From the NCBI GenBank assembly GCA_965662745.1, contig CBFIJK010000054.1, positions 1-23,588 on the forward strand: a DNA stretch of 23,588 bases, read 5' to 3'. Shown here in pieces: positions 22,201 through 23,588 of this stretch. This DNA is from Anianibacter sp965662745. GTDB taxonomy: Bacteria; Pseudomonadota; Alphaproteobacteria; Rhodobacterales; Rhodobacteraceae. Both the position numbers and the translations under genes were made by a program. Each line of letters starts with the position of its first letter. Within the stretch, counting starts at the first letter, position 1. Under the pieces are notes generated by a model. It saw only the letters and a program-made list of their open reading frames with translations, was not told the DNA's origin and searched no databases.

Positions 22201-23588
22201 GAATGGCGATCTGGAACTTACGTACAAAGCCACCCTCGCAGGCCCGGACATCACCATTCTGACCGACAGTGTCACGGTCACGGCAGATACGGTTGTCCTG
22301 AATTTTGCCGATACCGTCGACCTGTCCAATTTTGCCGACGATCTCGACGGAAAAACCGAGATCGCCCTGAATGGGACGCTCTTCAGCATTGATGACATCA
22401 AGGTCAGTGCATCCAAGGGCACCGTGGTTCTCAAGACGCCCTCGGTCGCTGTGGCGCCGGGGACGGGCTATACCCTGTCGAACGCCGTTTCGGTCAACAG
22501 CATGCGTGCCGCGCTTTGGGCCGGCACGCTGACCCATGATCCGATCTATGCCGCGCTTCAGCCGCGCGTGATCAGCGACGACGCCGACACCATCGCCCGC
22601 GACCGCACGGCGCCGGGCGGCGGCACGCGCAGCGTTGGCTATACCGAATTGTCGCTGGGCACCCAGCCGGGCGATGCGACGATGGGCGTCGCAAGCCGTT
22701 TTTCGGGCATCGGGCTTTTTGCCGATCTGCCGCTTCTGGTCTCGGGGTCGGTCAACGGGTTCGATCTGCCTGATATTCCGCTCGATTTCGACTTCTCTGT
22801 CGGCCTGCCGTCGGTCAATTTCGGCCTTGGCAGCTTCCCGCGCATTGGCCTGACGGGCCTCAGCCTGCCGAACCTGCCGGATATCGACCTGCCGGACCTG
22901 ACGCTGCCGAGCCTTCCGGGCTTGCCAAGCCTTCCCGGGTTGCCGAGCCTTCCGACGATTGCGCTGCCCTTCAGTTTCCAGGCGCCGGACTTCCCGGATC
23001 TGCCGGGGCTTCCGGCTTTCCCGGATCTGCCGCGCATCGATTTCAACCTGCCCGATCTCAGCTTCGACGCCTTCTTTGGCGATCTGAATATCGGGTCGTC
23101 GCTGACCGCGATCCTCGACTTGATCGAGACGGTGTCGGCCAGCATCGTCACGCCGGGCGAGATCGGAAACACGATCCTGACGACCGAAGTGCCGCTTCTG
23201 GGCTTCTCGATCGACAGCAAGATCGGCCTTGTCAGCGTGTTCGAGGTGATCCGGTCCACCGTCGCAAATCTCGACGACAGCCTGTTCGACCTGCAGACAC
23301 TGCTGGACCTGGAACTGGCCAGGCTTGGCTTTGATCCGCGCGTCGCAGGCGCCAGCCGCGTGATTATCGCGCGCGAAGATTACGACGATCCGGACGGTGA
23401 CGGCGACCGCAACGACCTGGTCATCAAGCTGGACGTCAAGAAATCGGTCCGCGAAGATCTGAATCTCGATGTCAGCCTCGCCACTCTTCTGGGCGAAATC
23501 GGCGTCAACGCGACCGGGATCGAACAGCTGTTCGAGATCGAGGGCAATTTCGACGGCTCTATTGGGGTCGAGGCGGCGCTATCGCTCG
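4253..23588 (+). CDS. Giant LEPR-XLL/DUF4347 repeat protein, probably secreted or surface adhesin (3' end outside window)
   Basis: One uninterrupted frame of 6,445 complete codons continuing past the window edge; I read it throughout in the same phase without a stop. Order: basic N-terminus with LEPR-XLL motif (residues 21-31); Asp/Glu/Pro-rich linker (about 32-74); DUF4347 (75-225); a long beta-rich region with Asp-rich loops (226-2136); Ala-rich predicted coiled coil (2137-2603); beta-rich modules separated by an anchor motif (VPLLGRSLDDLTGL-like, eight copies); small SH3-like repeats (4589-4796); Leu-Pro tract (6170-6275); DxDxDG loop (6379). Beyond Cys20 and Cys173 I noticed no cysteine, as expected for a type I secreted protein. 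No Sec signal peptide is seen. LEPR-XLL plus DUF4347 is known from giant secreted or adhesive proteins, so adhesion or biofilm matrix is the inferred role. The preceding TolC-like gene is the probable export partner. The C-terminal secretion signal and any RTX repeats would lie outside the window. Confidence 0.93.
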   Translation, partial: MNKRFIPRLFRKADSRRKICVEPLEDRILLSVDLLPYAPEPDPEPPQSFTRSAVDEAEPGAEISQHVEADEARELVLIDAGIEDTEALRAALGDLGFGVNPNRQVISIDETTDLSSILKGQRFDAIHWLAHGESAGQMVGSRLLSADAASDDPLVAALDRALVPGGDLMLYACDLANGLLPERLAVLTGADVAASDDTTGVAGDWDLERQIGTIETRALNLGDFAGTLSATLDQDEAAAFLASFSDDVTVNDATVGAISNVFDRAAETINQTFGGLRLGSATGTPVADVLGSVLTRIEAAAVAGFNTTVGTTDAVARANLILSAMNGANLNGLALAASALPITAAFNNGSLVLTLNLGATVVDSGFVAWQALGLPVNSTRIGTGASVAGTLSVALTVKTTDMSKAAARIEAAPVYTNAAALLGDGLGLSAPYRTGGALEGAAIATSDAWATLATERLGGTQADPITWLTNGLVSLTSAIEQAAFRAGLGALGDEARDIKLETNRGSAEWTALDKTRLERSFAAAAGAPGGQAFRAALTGALAEHVNVTPAPAALTLLRDRVLTVLRGMLVDVTLDVTPLYSLQATLKSAWSNLPDTLDLGLATATGSLTTSAIGTTGTEARTFETRLSLGLGETEIEAGTIGPATLDASDPGQMSWTLRIGDQTAEITQSANQSLADAIAEDAAQLALDADVTLSVQGDQVIVDTATSGGELPAIALLGQVQLAELPVAADVDLSRFEIESRSSGTAAEIIGSQWIETLPVSFGESLLGDALSGEYQIAGFNAGAAVPVMIAGQFTGETDVTDAFDDITVSTGNLTDASLKTWVELPGEASAINDWLNGTGGVAPQAHPVGPVALSLLSLIRLEDDIAKPPRAVTKAVVTPATPASDLDTAQLPVLRQGESVELRTDNPFDDLLGERSAQEQADGGPTLAEQQTSDLVTLSELAGIGASTGPLASAIRDLADVLARAFDPDTMRNAATLDAMLQTIGTTDAGFEDFGAGLLLGQGAAGTAALTMGFDGTTGLSITIESLKIDEITGARGVWGEIPLFAEAGERRVDAEIGASIAFTYDIGAADLSVTDALRVGVDITSADSGIIDLKSGLPGVPRLDASTLRLSLAQDLTLGGGIWTESVQQARLSFDLDFTDPRGADGTWAEGILDRTYVLDRAGADSLREIRQINTGTTDLFLADTNTRNALYAMELRAFDAVIGNAMRDALSAMPELTSLIPPLGASPAEILFGSGVTDLGGKMTRDLTTALAGSDASADDFDALLALLDGAAAYSVALDNGASTADGLSIAFAVQNFDLPQTTIDFARLSSLILTGAAYLMTPRVTSAFDARIKHRVVAGGTNDGILVFGKTFGADDTLPFLQLSGAMAADPGQTLTLDLGTLGTKEVTDPGFAFDIEITPVYSGATTDLPGDAAPTVTAADTSTASYTLDLNVGHAGTQYDTSITATGFDEISLDDPRILMVNDAEWELRDLLDAAGQRFADKWLDDSAGSSVLDRLISGTVPSSAAEGVSQFMTAPIPLLKGLSFFDIINAEDATQAYGDLPQIITDFLAQLSVSDPATNPLDPANATGATRADRLKDFVSDLAARLDGMVELVYAGPAGDTVAPIIRDDGERLLTPQLPQNPDAAAGFDLRGDSLDRNVTELPTDLSGDEQLLDEIRYRVSIADLITVDRSVDEFRFKDLFDLSAIGVELFGDNLSIDGYAFNLHADLDIAIDLGLKRIGGTFEPFIELSRLDGGLLLYASVTGTQADRLNAVTFRDASFAIVDGKRFDSLTDTQRLDFAPRFVFTPVAGAQDLSRGVVADIQGDAKFTMGLQPTGAGAAGELIVDLTGAPEGNSQDRIAAFANGTALGADIRVIFADQRITELPGTAGQLTFSGDIADAVRALQSALTEDDRLFADLLDAEVPFSGGQTLASILSASGTLSAALGFDDLIAALTAFPDTDPTSIANQSMSDAGRTLSAVFGGDPIDPPSIVQPDAISFSYDVKTDRLILLYAPKLVASYTARVALGEKQLNAVLGLSDNDLDVDDATGNLLTGNATLVVEPQFRIALGGSGSVFFSGGSDGKIDFQIAGETESDTTIDLSTGGAPGTVNIDLDGKGGATAALSIGTATVDLGAGLERGSFTLESGVRAGWFSADEAATKTVLSRLQTAVDAGAVAQAATVAAMAEVTRTATRLETAEAAVTLATARLASAPGDAILIAAKTNAEAARDAALGVYNAARSAAAEAQTTLETAKTRIETLQTTAQTVLAGAMGRTGAAGAAASLLETAAEAVETIGLTSQIAAELANPAKLLSDVLALAPLRTLEERLSKLDADRALLVQRLATAEADMRAAIARAALPASDPLAATTGVLGAFDAAIAAIDLASNLAGRVSADAGSLKADAAGLTVPASAEALRAGVETAATGIETFATGAAAMIADLRDYAEAAKAAVELAADAMRAVMDGVTVVEAATQRIAGEAVDLADTLRGAIAAADAADVSSRMLRFAAVSDILDALDTALASLTGGAGTIAALNSTIAELETLITQTQSQLDTAAGGGAAPQLTAFSQRLTAAQAMLTDANDLATTLEAHSATLRAALAAASDLSALQNTVRDLITTRAADLSPLAGRFAADVVPLLDLSDLDLSVATNVAGSLGTATDTFALLVESALPDSVTSAAAAIADISLDPPDLSELRYGALVGIGQINLKSLAQSVQTTIDAMLADASSGTGISVLDQQIPILGKSLAELTGLNDALKQLAGIIESAPDAGIAQLEGILNGALPAGSPLSIRIEAPSALDVKTANRLSLIVGIEVPPGLDIKALNLAAFTEFLGIPLPALPPLENLTLDFTGTVIEQSDTLTLTPAEVAALVAPGQVIAEGDRLRAVDANGNTLAIGVVRMVDYRFADTSAAPNATALDTGGARPNTVLSVVWDRAWTADAAAGQQIAREFLGADRTVDSLLLDLEAGMIVNDALSTPLLGAFRFDLDLRTVGASWTGFDASAAANAVGSDFHVLRGGELVARGTVTGSNGDGVTLLVRSGSVQLGDTLIANGGALSEIVTSANVVPLELVDEFSSRLGADMALTLADGQDLFNFETNLIGAANVEVSVRSVTAGDLELLRAALRLQLDDGIPAFTSIVPQFEPSRLIPASALEVRSDAALEIVADITLDVLGGSPVMQSVSLGVADLSASLKNGAITAPSLILTGGGNLIDALRAELEALIAATANAFTALSGDWSDISRVRDGLEAALGTVFGDLDRSDGLIDMVIPGLGQSVEDLTGLKSALREMLAALNNAAGEAIDFSERLIHDALTDAVDPFRFRPDDLTVSLTPGSAATGVTADSVILKIKGARTLEDAIDLGLDLSTLKLGNGASVASILGLSDPGLLSISALDQTQLGYALSLELDLAFEISWNGATGEPIITFLAENPATGDYEAVTNAAPATPLKVSFLAGMEPTDISFAIDAGSLGRYGVVAQNTGFALGRDETVSIGPGSLADQLPDIGATLGLQVGTGNALSATATGGFSIGLDLARAFGNALQAIDGFSEARLEGSFALPTSLPSGALPGTSLAQLAPELNLDFVDVPTNINLRTLLIPQLDDFSGFTLNDLANMASKARDWLSGDAANLLDTELPFIGRSIDDILPIGAVFDRIDTVLDGIGGSSFAEQVLLVEARINAALNAIPGWETPPVFSLGFSTLPGDPWTGGVPLRGMEMRLDFDQAVLSRQALDLDLADAVGLGGDLDATLNAALEAGVKLEGRLVFGGALSADASQRTLGDLSNDPGLLRPTLYVGADSGVTLGFKAMAEDVAIRLGFTNTDLAGSVENGIVRLLGTDGAEYASLSYGLDGTAGQFFVFDTGAETLDGALITGMAETTTGTLAGVTLSTDLVLGESVQIVNTSIADRLLALRPTTAAEITALQTAWAEAGAIGLGVISTMGREIMLDVVQGPGATLAPLVNGDTIMRVISDARYDAAAVRTGGQVALTLTQPGSGSAVPASLLAGASHAQLSFTVGGERVNLALPVILPSDLTTNTVSLLLPENVLTGAWSDVTLTALGSKAVVSETPQIANRADLDFIFDLTLGAGAEADAMLAALKGVAEAPDAKAASVAFAKTGIAGRVLGVDETTRTITLVLEAGHDVDLQSDLKAGRLADILPRLVADRMSQGTAPVFSVADLGASLDAEVQVYFEAKADFVDAVLGKIDGIVEITDFADLDPGTLFSRLKAATPPADLGFFDLGGAAAALTSFVDAQLASLQNARDALANLTPAQLIGYIRSGLAALTEGGGTAAAILDTDIPLINRSLDDLTGLKTALSDVLDLLPGDPNISLADWVAQINGTLGLPEGFLTLSYREGVAGAWILDIAIDYQLVVQETDTVTLSLGSIGPLGPISGTALSDGITLNMGVDGAARLALNLALHGQGLRPTELRLRDSSALDFAFGLRLNQPTSATLGLSDDAQALVDALTGNITTFAPELAIANGAMWLSSSPEAQQQTLIVGPPSGQSVSSFSDTTFTPGQLVTTAPAGGAFAANTATFGIVTGWDVATQTLTLLAPSGADGAVFNLFAENADLIKVNPDGTLPSTAPFVVKSASGPAAGEARAELLATADAVLDTGDLLGAVGGTPWFGEVTAIKDGQLLAVIDSGGLGLAGQQIDRFIQFEDGTRVQQGALADHPAALGGASKNVSTVVTTDDPTIAGEKNSVVQFTGGVTGLAQGDLLVDGANRWFRVTSINGTTVTLKGQGHSGVVAVGDDLLNAPRMSEITDTAVISNTETRYRAAIDNWSGGAVGLQGQHVLDSTGRWFQIARAELGGNALWLVPVGHTGAPVAGSGLFAPVIDILSEETVTVAPGTERLRVTVEAPARLGAWITDLRVLTDGQGNWAEVTRVDLAGGTLDLRLLNGATGLAADLGRTTLSAASLTSLLVSQANGVQNVLGLPGKAAVNVGFTSTTSDADGDYLALPLSATPATITAARTVQPFDFGVSFPAFAFIDADAIVEALPATATAAATARAAFIVAAEADAPLQLGSNARDFSPSTAGATYYAREDGGARLPGQTLAGLATGGTVTLNVDLGGVTTGTATLNALVGGNKTPLGAVDLATKTLTLADAAAVATFLTAIENATALTLTRAAPPTEWSIDLSDAILSLNLDLTAAKTDERGGAADAYFLSSTSALAPKVATDAGSSASYRLDALVALGTGIGATDVSITGLSIVTPPTGGFTAATPSTLSGLQRLTVNDSSGFAIGAPVIDTATGATGTVKWVSDGAVTIQLSQASLDANLRFAPNGSGTLAGVRGDISLTADTTGALGVFLPMYATIDGGTDSALAVLSAQASFDTAGFTAPEIGIPTQLVDFLTSKYQDLVSNPLGRLSEVSYADVINGILTALEVVLGDGESEGLIDKDIPFVGRSLDDLTGIGDLRDTLLDLRNSTTGTLEAIEATLTEALRTAFGEASNAGDLADPSLLEVVLEPDATTGEMRVSIRVENYQYDKSVRVDADQDDLSDLLLDGAGLGPLSFSAGATATASARLDLILDLVLAADLDTPVTEDLPPPTLYISDDSGLALTVDALTLDVEGESTIDLGFATGDVRLGPDAQIGLDAGTMTITGLSDADGFAALVGRSFDQQGGARFEVLGYLGESDPGTSGDGALKIKRVSGTPDANASKSLSEIVETGPGFGNLIDVDGGTYVLKSWFATLPSNAGTTGLDEWPGDAAAVSTVNDRAVLQLSDGSALDLTGATVLREGIRPTSASLGGGFLTLSFAAALPAGSLPQPGDLVALGNGQFGRFQDAPSPSQIRLTADSGTFASLAGTDLTVTLPGGATRLVDLTQSTPVTRPVTMGSFAFNPGSGTAVMELAGILAEIDRPEIGTGLNLPGGLTAIITGFTPGTPNASNDQMVIAFTGVVQPVSQGKGLALDLPLTTTTTLAQGADNFALTGVAIGAEGALRLSLDPQGFGTTGAQLAADKSDAIRALKIGSILTANGANFRVLSVDGAALEVRVAWMSNVSGAFSPFKANGDLELTYKATLAGPDITILTDSVTVTADTVVLNFADTVDLSNFADDLDGKTEIALNGTLFSIDDIKVSASKGTVVLKTPSVAVAPGTGYTLSNAVSVNSMRAALWAGTLTHDPIYAALQPRVISDDADTIARDRTAPGGGTRSVGYTELSLGTQPGDATMGVASRFSGIGLFADLPLLVSGSVNGFDLPDIPLDFDFSVGLPSVNFGLGSFPRIGLTGLSLPNLPDIDLPDLTLPSLPGLPSLPGLPSLPTIALPFSFQAPDFPDLPGLPAFPDLPRIDFNLPDLSFDAFFGDLNIGSSLTAILDLIETVSASIVTPGEIGNTILTTEVPLLGFSIDSKIGLVSVFEVIRSTVANLDDSLFDLQTLLDLELARLGFDPRVAGASRVIIAREDYDDPDGDGDRNDLVIKLDVKKSVREDLNLDVSLATLLGEIGVNATGIEQLFEIEGNFDGSIGVEAALSL
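4313..4345 (+). other. LEPR-XLL-type N-terminal motif
   Basis: Residues 21-31 of the giant protein read VEPLEDRILLS, after a basic segment with several Arg and Lys. This is the short motif found at the extreme N-terminus of many very large bacterial surface proteins, in a D-for-P variant (LEDR instead of LEPR). Its position 20 residues from the TTG start supports that start. Its exact function is unknown to me; a role in export is often supposed. Confidence 0.8.
4475..4927 (+). other. DUF4347 domain of the giant protein
   Basis: Residues 75-225. Landmarks of the family are clear: opening strand ELVLIDAGIED, a strand with HWLAHGES (His131), a strand with LMLYACDLA (Cys173), then TGADVAASDDTTG and GDWDLERQIGTIET. 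The His-Gly and Ala-Cys-Asp signatures at the ends of adjacent strands resemble the catalytic dyad layout of caspase-like clan CD peptidases and CHAT domains. Proteolytic activity is an inference only; the family carries a DUF name because its function is not established. Confidence 0.88.
4928..8812 (+). other. N-terminal beta-rich region of the giant protein, no recognised domain
   Basis: Residues 226-1520. Alternating hydrophobic/polar strands rich in Asp, Gly, Thr and Ala alternate with short amphipathic helices. Stretches such as GASVAGTLSVALTV and LSLGLGETEIEAG have the same character as the later modules, but the conserved anchor motif is absent. It may be a diverged or different repeat set. 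No named family recognised. Confidence 0.5.
6194..6403 (+). other. Possible small alpha/beta module (strand pair, helix, strand pair)
   Basis: Residues 648-717 read as strand WTLRIGDQTAEI, then a helix SLADAIAEDAAQLALDAD, then strands VTLSVQGDQVIVDT. This strand-helix-strand pattern resembles short modules repeated in other giant secreted proteins. Only one clear copy is seen, so the assignment is tentative. Confidence 0.35.
8813..8929 (+). repeat. Anchor motif, copy 1 (degenerate)
   Basis: Residues 1521-1559: APIPLLKGLSFFDIIN followed by a helix. It keeps the IPLL-x-G-x-S-x(2)-D-I core but lacks the TGL end. Listed as a probable diverged copy. Confidence 0.5.
9962..10087 (+). repeat. Anchor motif, copy 2 (degenerate)
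   Basis: Residues 1904-1945: LLDAEVPFSGGQTLASIL followed by amphipathic helices. It keeps the (I/V)P(L/F)xG core preceded by LLD, but the SLDDLTGL end is altered. Confidence 0.5.
10661..12061 (+). other. Ala-rich helical / predicted coiled-coil insert in the giant protein
   Basis: Residues 2137-2603. Composition switches from Gly/Asp/Thr beta sequence to long runs rich in Ala, Glu, Arg, Gln and Leu, almost free of prolines over long stretches (for example TRLETAEAAVTLATARLAS and LNSTIAELETLITQTQSQL). Spacing of Leu and Ala suggests heptads and several antiparallel helices. It looks like a rod or stalk inserted between beta modules. Confidence 0.7.
12398..12490 (+). repeat. Anchor motif, copy 3
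   Basis: Residues 2716-2746: VLDQQIPILGKSLAELTGL, then the helix NDALKQLAGIIE. First full-length copy, placed shortly after the coiled-coil region. Confidence 0.8.
13976..14074 (+). repeat. Anchor motif, copy 4
   Basis: Residues 3242-3274: GLIDMVIPGLGQSVEDLTGL, then the helix KSALREMLAALN. The following segment opens with DDLTVSLTPGS and a run of beta strands. Confidence 0.82.
15068..15172 (+). repeat. Anchor motif, copy 5
   Basis: Residues 3606-3640: LLDTELPFIGRSIDDILPIG, then a helix with FDRIDTVLDGIGG. The LTGL end is replaced by LPIG; otherwise the core is intact. Confidence 0.78.
15548..15640 (+). repeat. PTLY-DSG element, copy 1
   Basis: Residues 3766-3796: PTLYVGADSGVTLGFKA followed by EDVAIRLGF. 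It lies about 140 codons past anchor copy 5 and matches a second copy at 20816. It probably marks the last strands of a repeated beta module. Confidence 0.6.
17051..17149 (+). repeat. Anchor motif, copy 6
   Basis: Residues 4267-4299: AILDTDIPLINRSLDDLTGL, then the helix KTALSDVLDLLPG. One of the two best copies; the core Gly is replaced by Asn. Confidence 0.85.
18017..18640 (+). repeat. Cluster of three small SH3-like repeats with Trp-Phe signature
   Basis: Residues 4589-4796. Three related units: GDLLGAVGGTPWFGEVTAI at 18017, GDLLVDGANRWFRVTSING at 18329, and GQHVLDSTGRWFQIARAEL at 18551. Each goes G-(D/Q)-x-(L/V), then W-F, then a V/I-rich strand, a turn, and a strand such as TVTLKGQG or ALWLVPVG. 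The pattern suggests small five-strand barrels. I cannot assign a named family. Confidence 0.6.
20351..20449 (+). repeat. Anchor motif, copy 7
   Basis: Residues 5367-5399: GLIDKDIPFVGRSLDDLTGI, then the helix GDLRDTLLDLRN. It is nearly superimposable on copies 4 and 6. Confidence 0.85.
20816..20914 (+). repeat. PTLY-DSG element, copy 2
   Basis: Residues 5522-5554: PTLYISDDSGLALTVDA followed by LDVEGESTIDLGF. It lies about 140 codons past anchor copy 7, the same offset as copy 1 from anchor copy 5. Confidence 0.6.
22760..23077 (+). repeat. Leu-Pro-rich tract of the giant protein
   Basis: Residues 6170-6275. Repeated LP units with Asp, Ser, Gly and Phe (for example SLPNLPDIDLPDLTLPSLPG, then FPDLPGLPAFPDLPRIDF) with a frequent period of 3 or 6 residues. 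It sits just before anchor copy 8. The regular Pro spacing suggests an extended or solenoid-like linker. Confidence 0.85.
22907..22954 (+). repeat. 18-bp tandem repeat inside the Leu-Pro tract
   Basis: About 2.7 units: 22907-22924, 22925-22942 and 22943-22954, each encoding PSLPGL or the start of it. The units differ only at synonymous positions (CCG/CCA, GGC/GGG). A multiple of three keeps the frame, so copy number could change without breaking the gene. Confidence 0.8.
23174..23281 (+). repeat. Anchor motif, copy 8 (diverged)
   Basis: Residues 6308-6343: ILTTEVPLLGFSIDSKIGL, then a helix with VFEVIRSTVANLDDS. The VPLLGxSID core is kept. The next beta segment continues to the window edge. 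Confidence 0.7.
23387..23416 (+). other. DxDxDG calcium-type loop
   Basis: Residues 6379-6388 read DPDGDGDRND, the EF-hand/dockerin-like loop spacing of acidic residues, between two strands. Calcium binding is inferred from the pattern only. Confidence 0.5.

Noticed and set aside
22760..23077. Collagen-like or CRISPR-type repeat
   Set aside because: The period is Leu-Pro rather than Gly-X-Y, the units are in frame inside a coding region, and there are no unique spacers of constant length.

Overview
The window is GC-rich, densely coding DNA with all recognisable genes on the + strand. Codon use, protein style and gene content suggest an alphaproteobacterium, most likely Rhodobacterales (Roseobacter-like). 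That placement is inferred from overall character; there is no rRNA or other marker gene here.

Layout. (1) Positions 1-2444 hold the end of a compact, translationally coupled operon: an ABC ATPase of the LolD/MacB type (5' end outside the window), an FtsX/MacB-type permease overlapping it by 11 bp, and a small exported protein with a PCuAC-like fold and histidine-rich ends. Together they look like an envelope ABC system connected with metal handling. (2) A 258-bp gap (2445-2702) separates this operon from the next unit. (3) Positions 2703-4184 encode a TolC/OprM-family outer-membrane lipoprotein. (4) Sixty-eight bases further on, a TTG start with a strong Shine-Dalgarno sequence opens a single reading frame that runs without a stop from 4253 to the window edge: at least 6,445 codons, more than 0.6 MDa, about 82% of the window.

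The giant protein starts with a LEPR-XLL-type motif and a DUF4347 domain, a pairing known from very large secreted or surface proteins. Beyond these it is an almost cysteine-free, Asp/Ala/Gly/Leu-rich chain of beta-rich segments. It is punctuated by a recurring anchor motif of the form [I/V/L]P-x(2)-G-[R/K/Q]-S-[L/I/V]-x-[D/E]-[L/I]-T-G-[L/I], seen in five or six clear and two or three degenerate copies at irregular spacing. Inserted among these are a roughly 470-residue Ala-rich predicted coiled coil, a cluster of small SH3-like Trp-Phe repeats, a Leu-Pro-rich tract with an 18-bp tandem repeat, and a DxDxDG calcium-type loop near the window edge.

Interpretation: the TolC-like protein is probably the outer-membrane exit duct for the giant protein (type I secretion), with the inner-membrane ABC/adaptor pair and the C-terminal secretion signal outside the window. 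The most notable undescribed element is the repeat architecture of the giant protein. I saw no tRNA, rRNA, insertion sequence, CRISPR array or phage attachment site.
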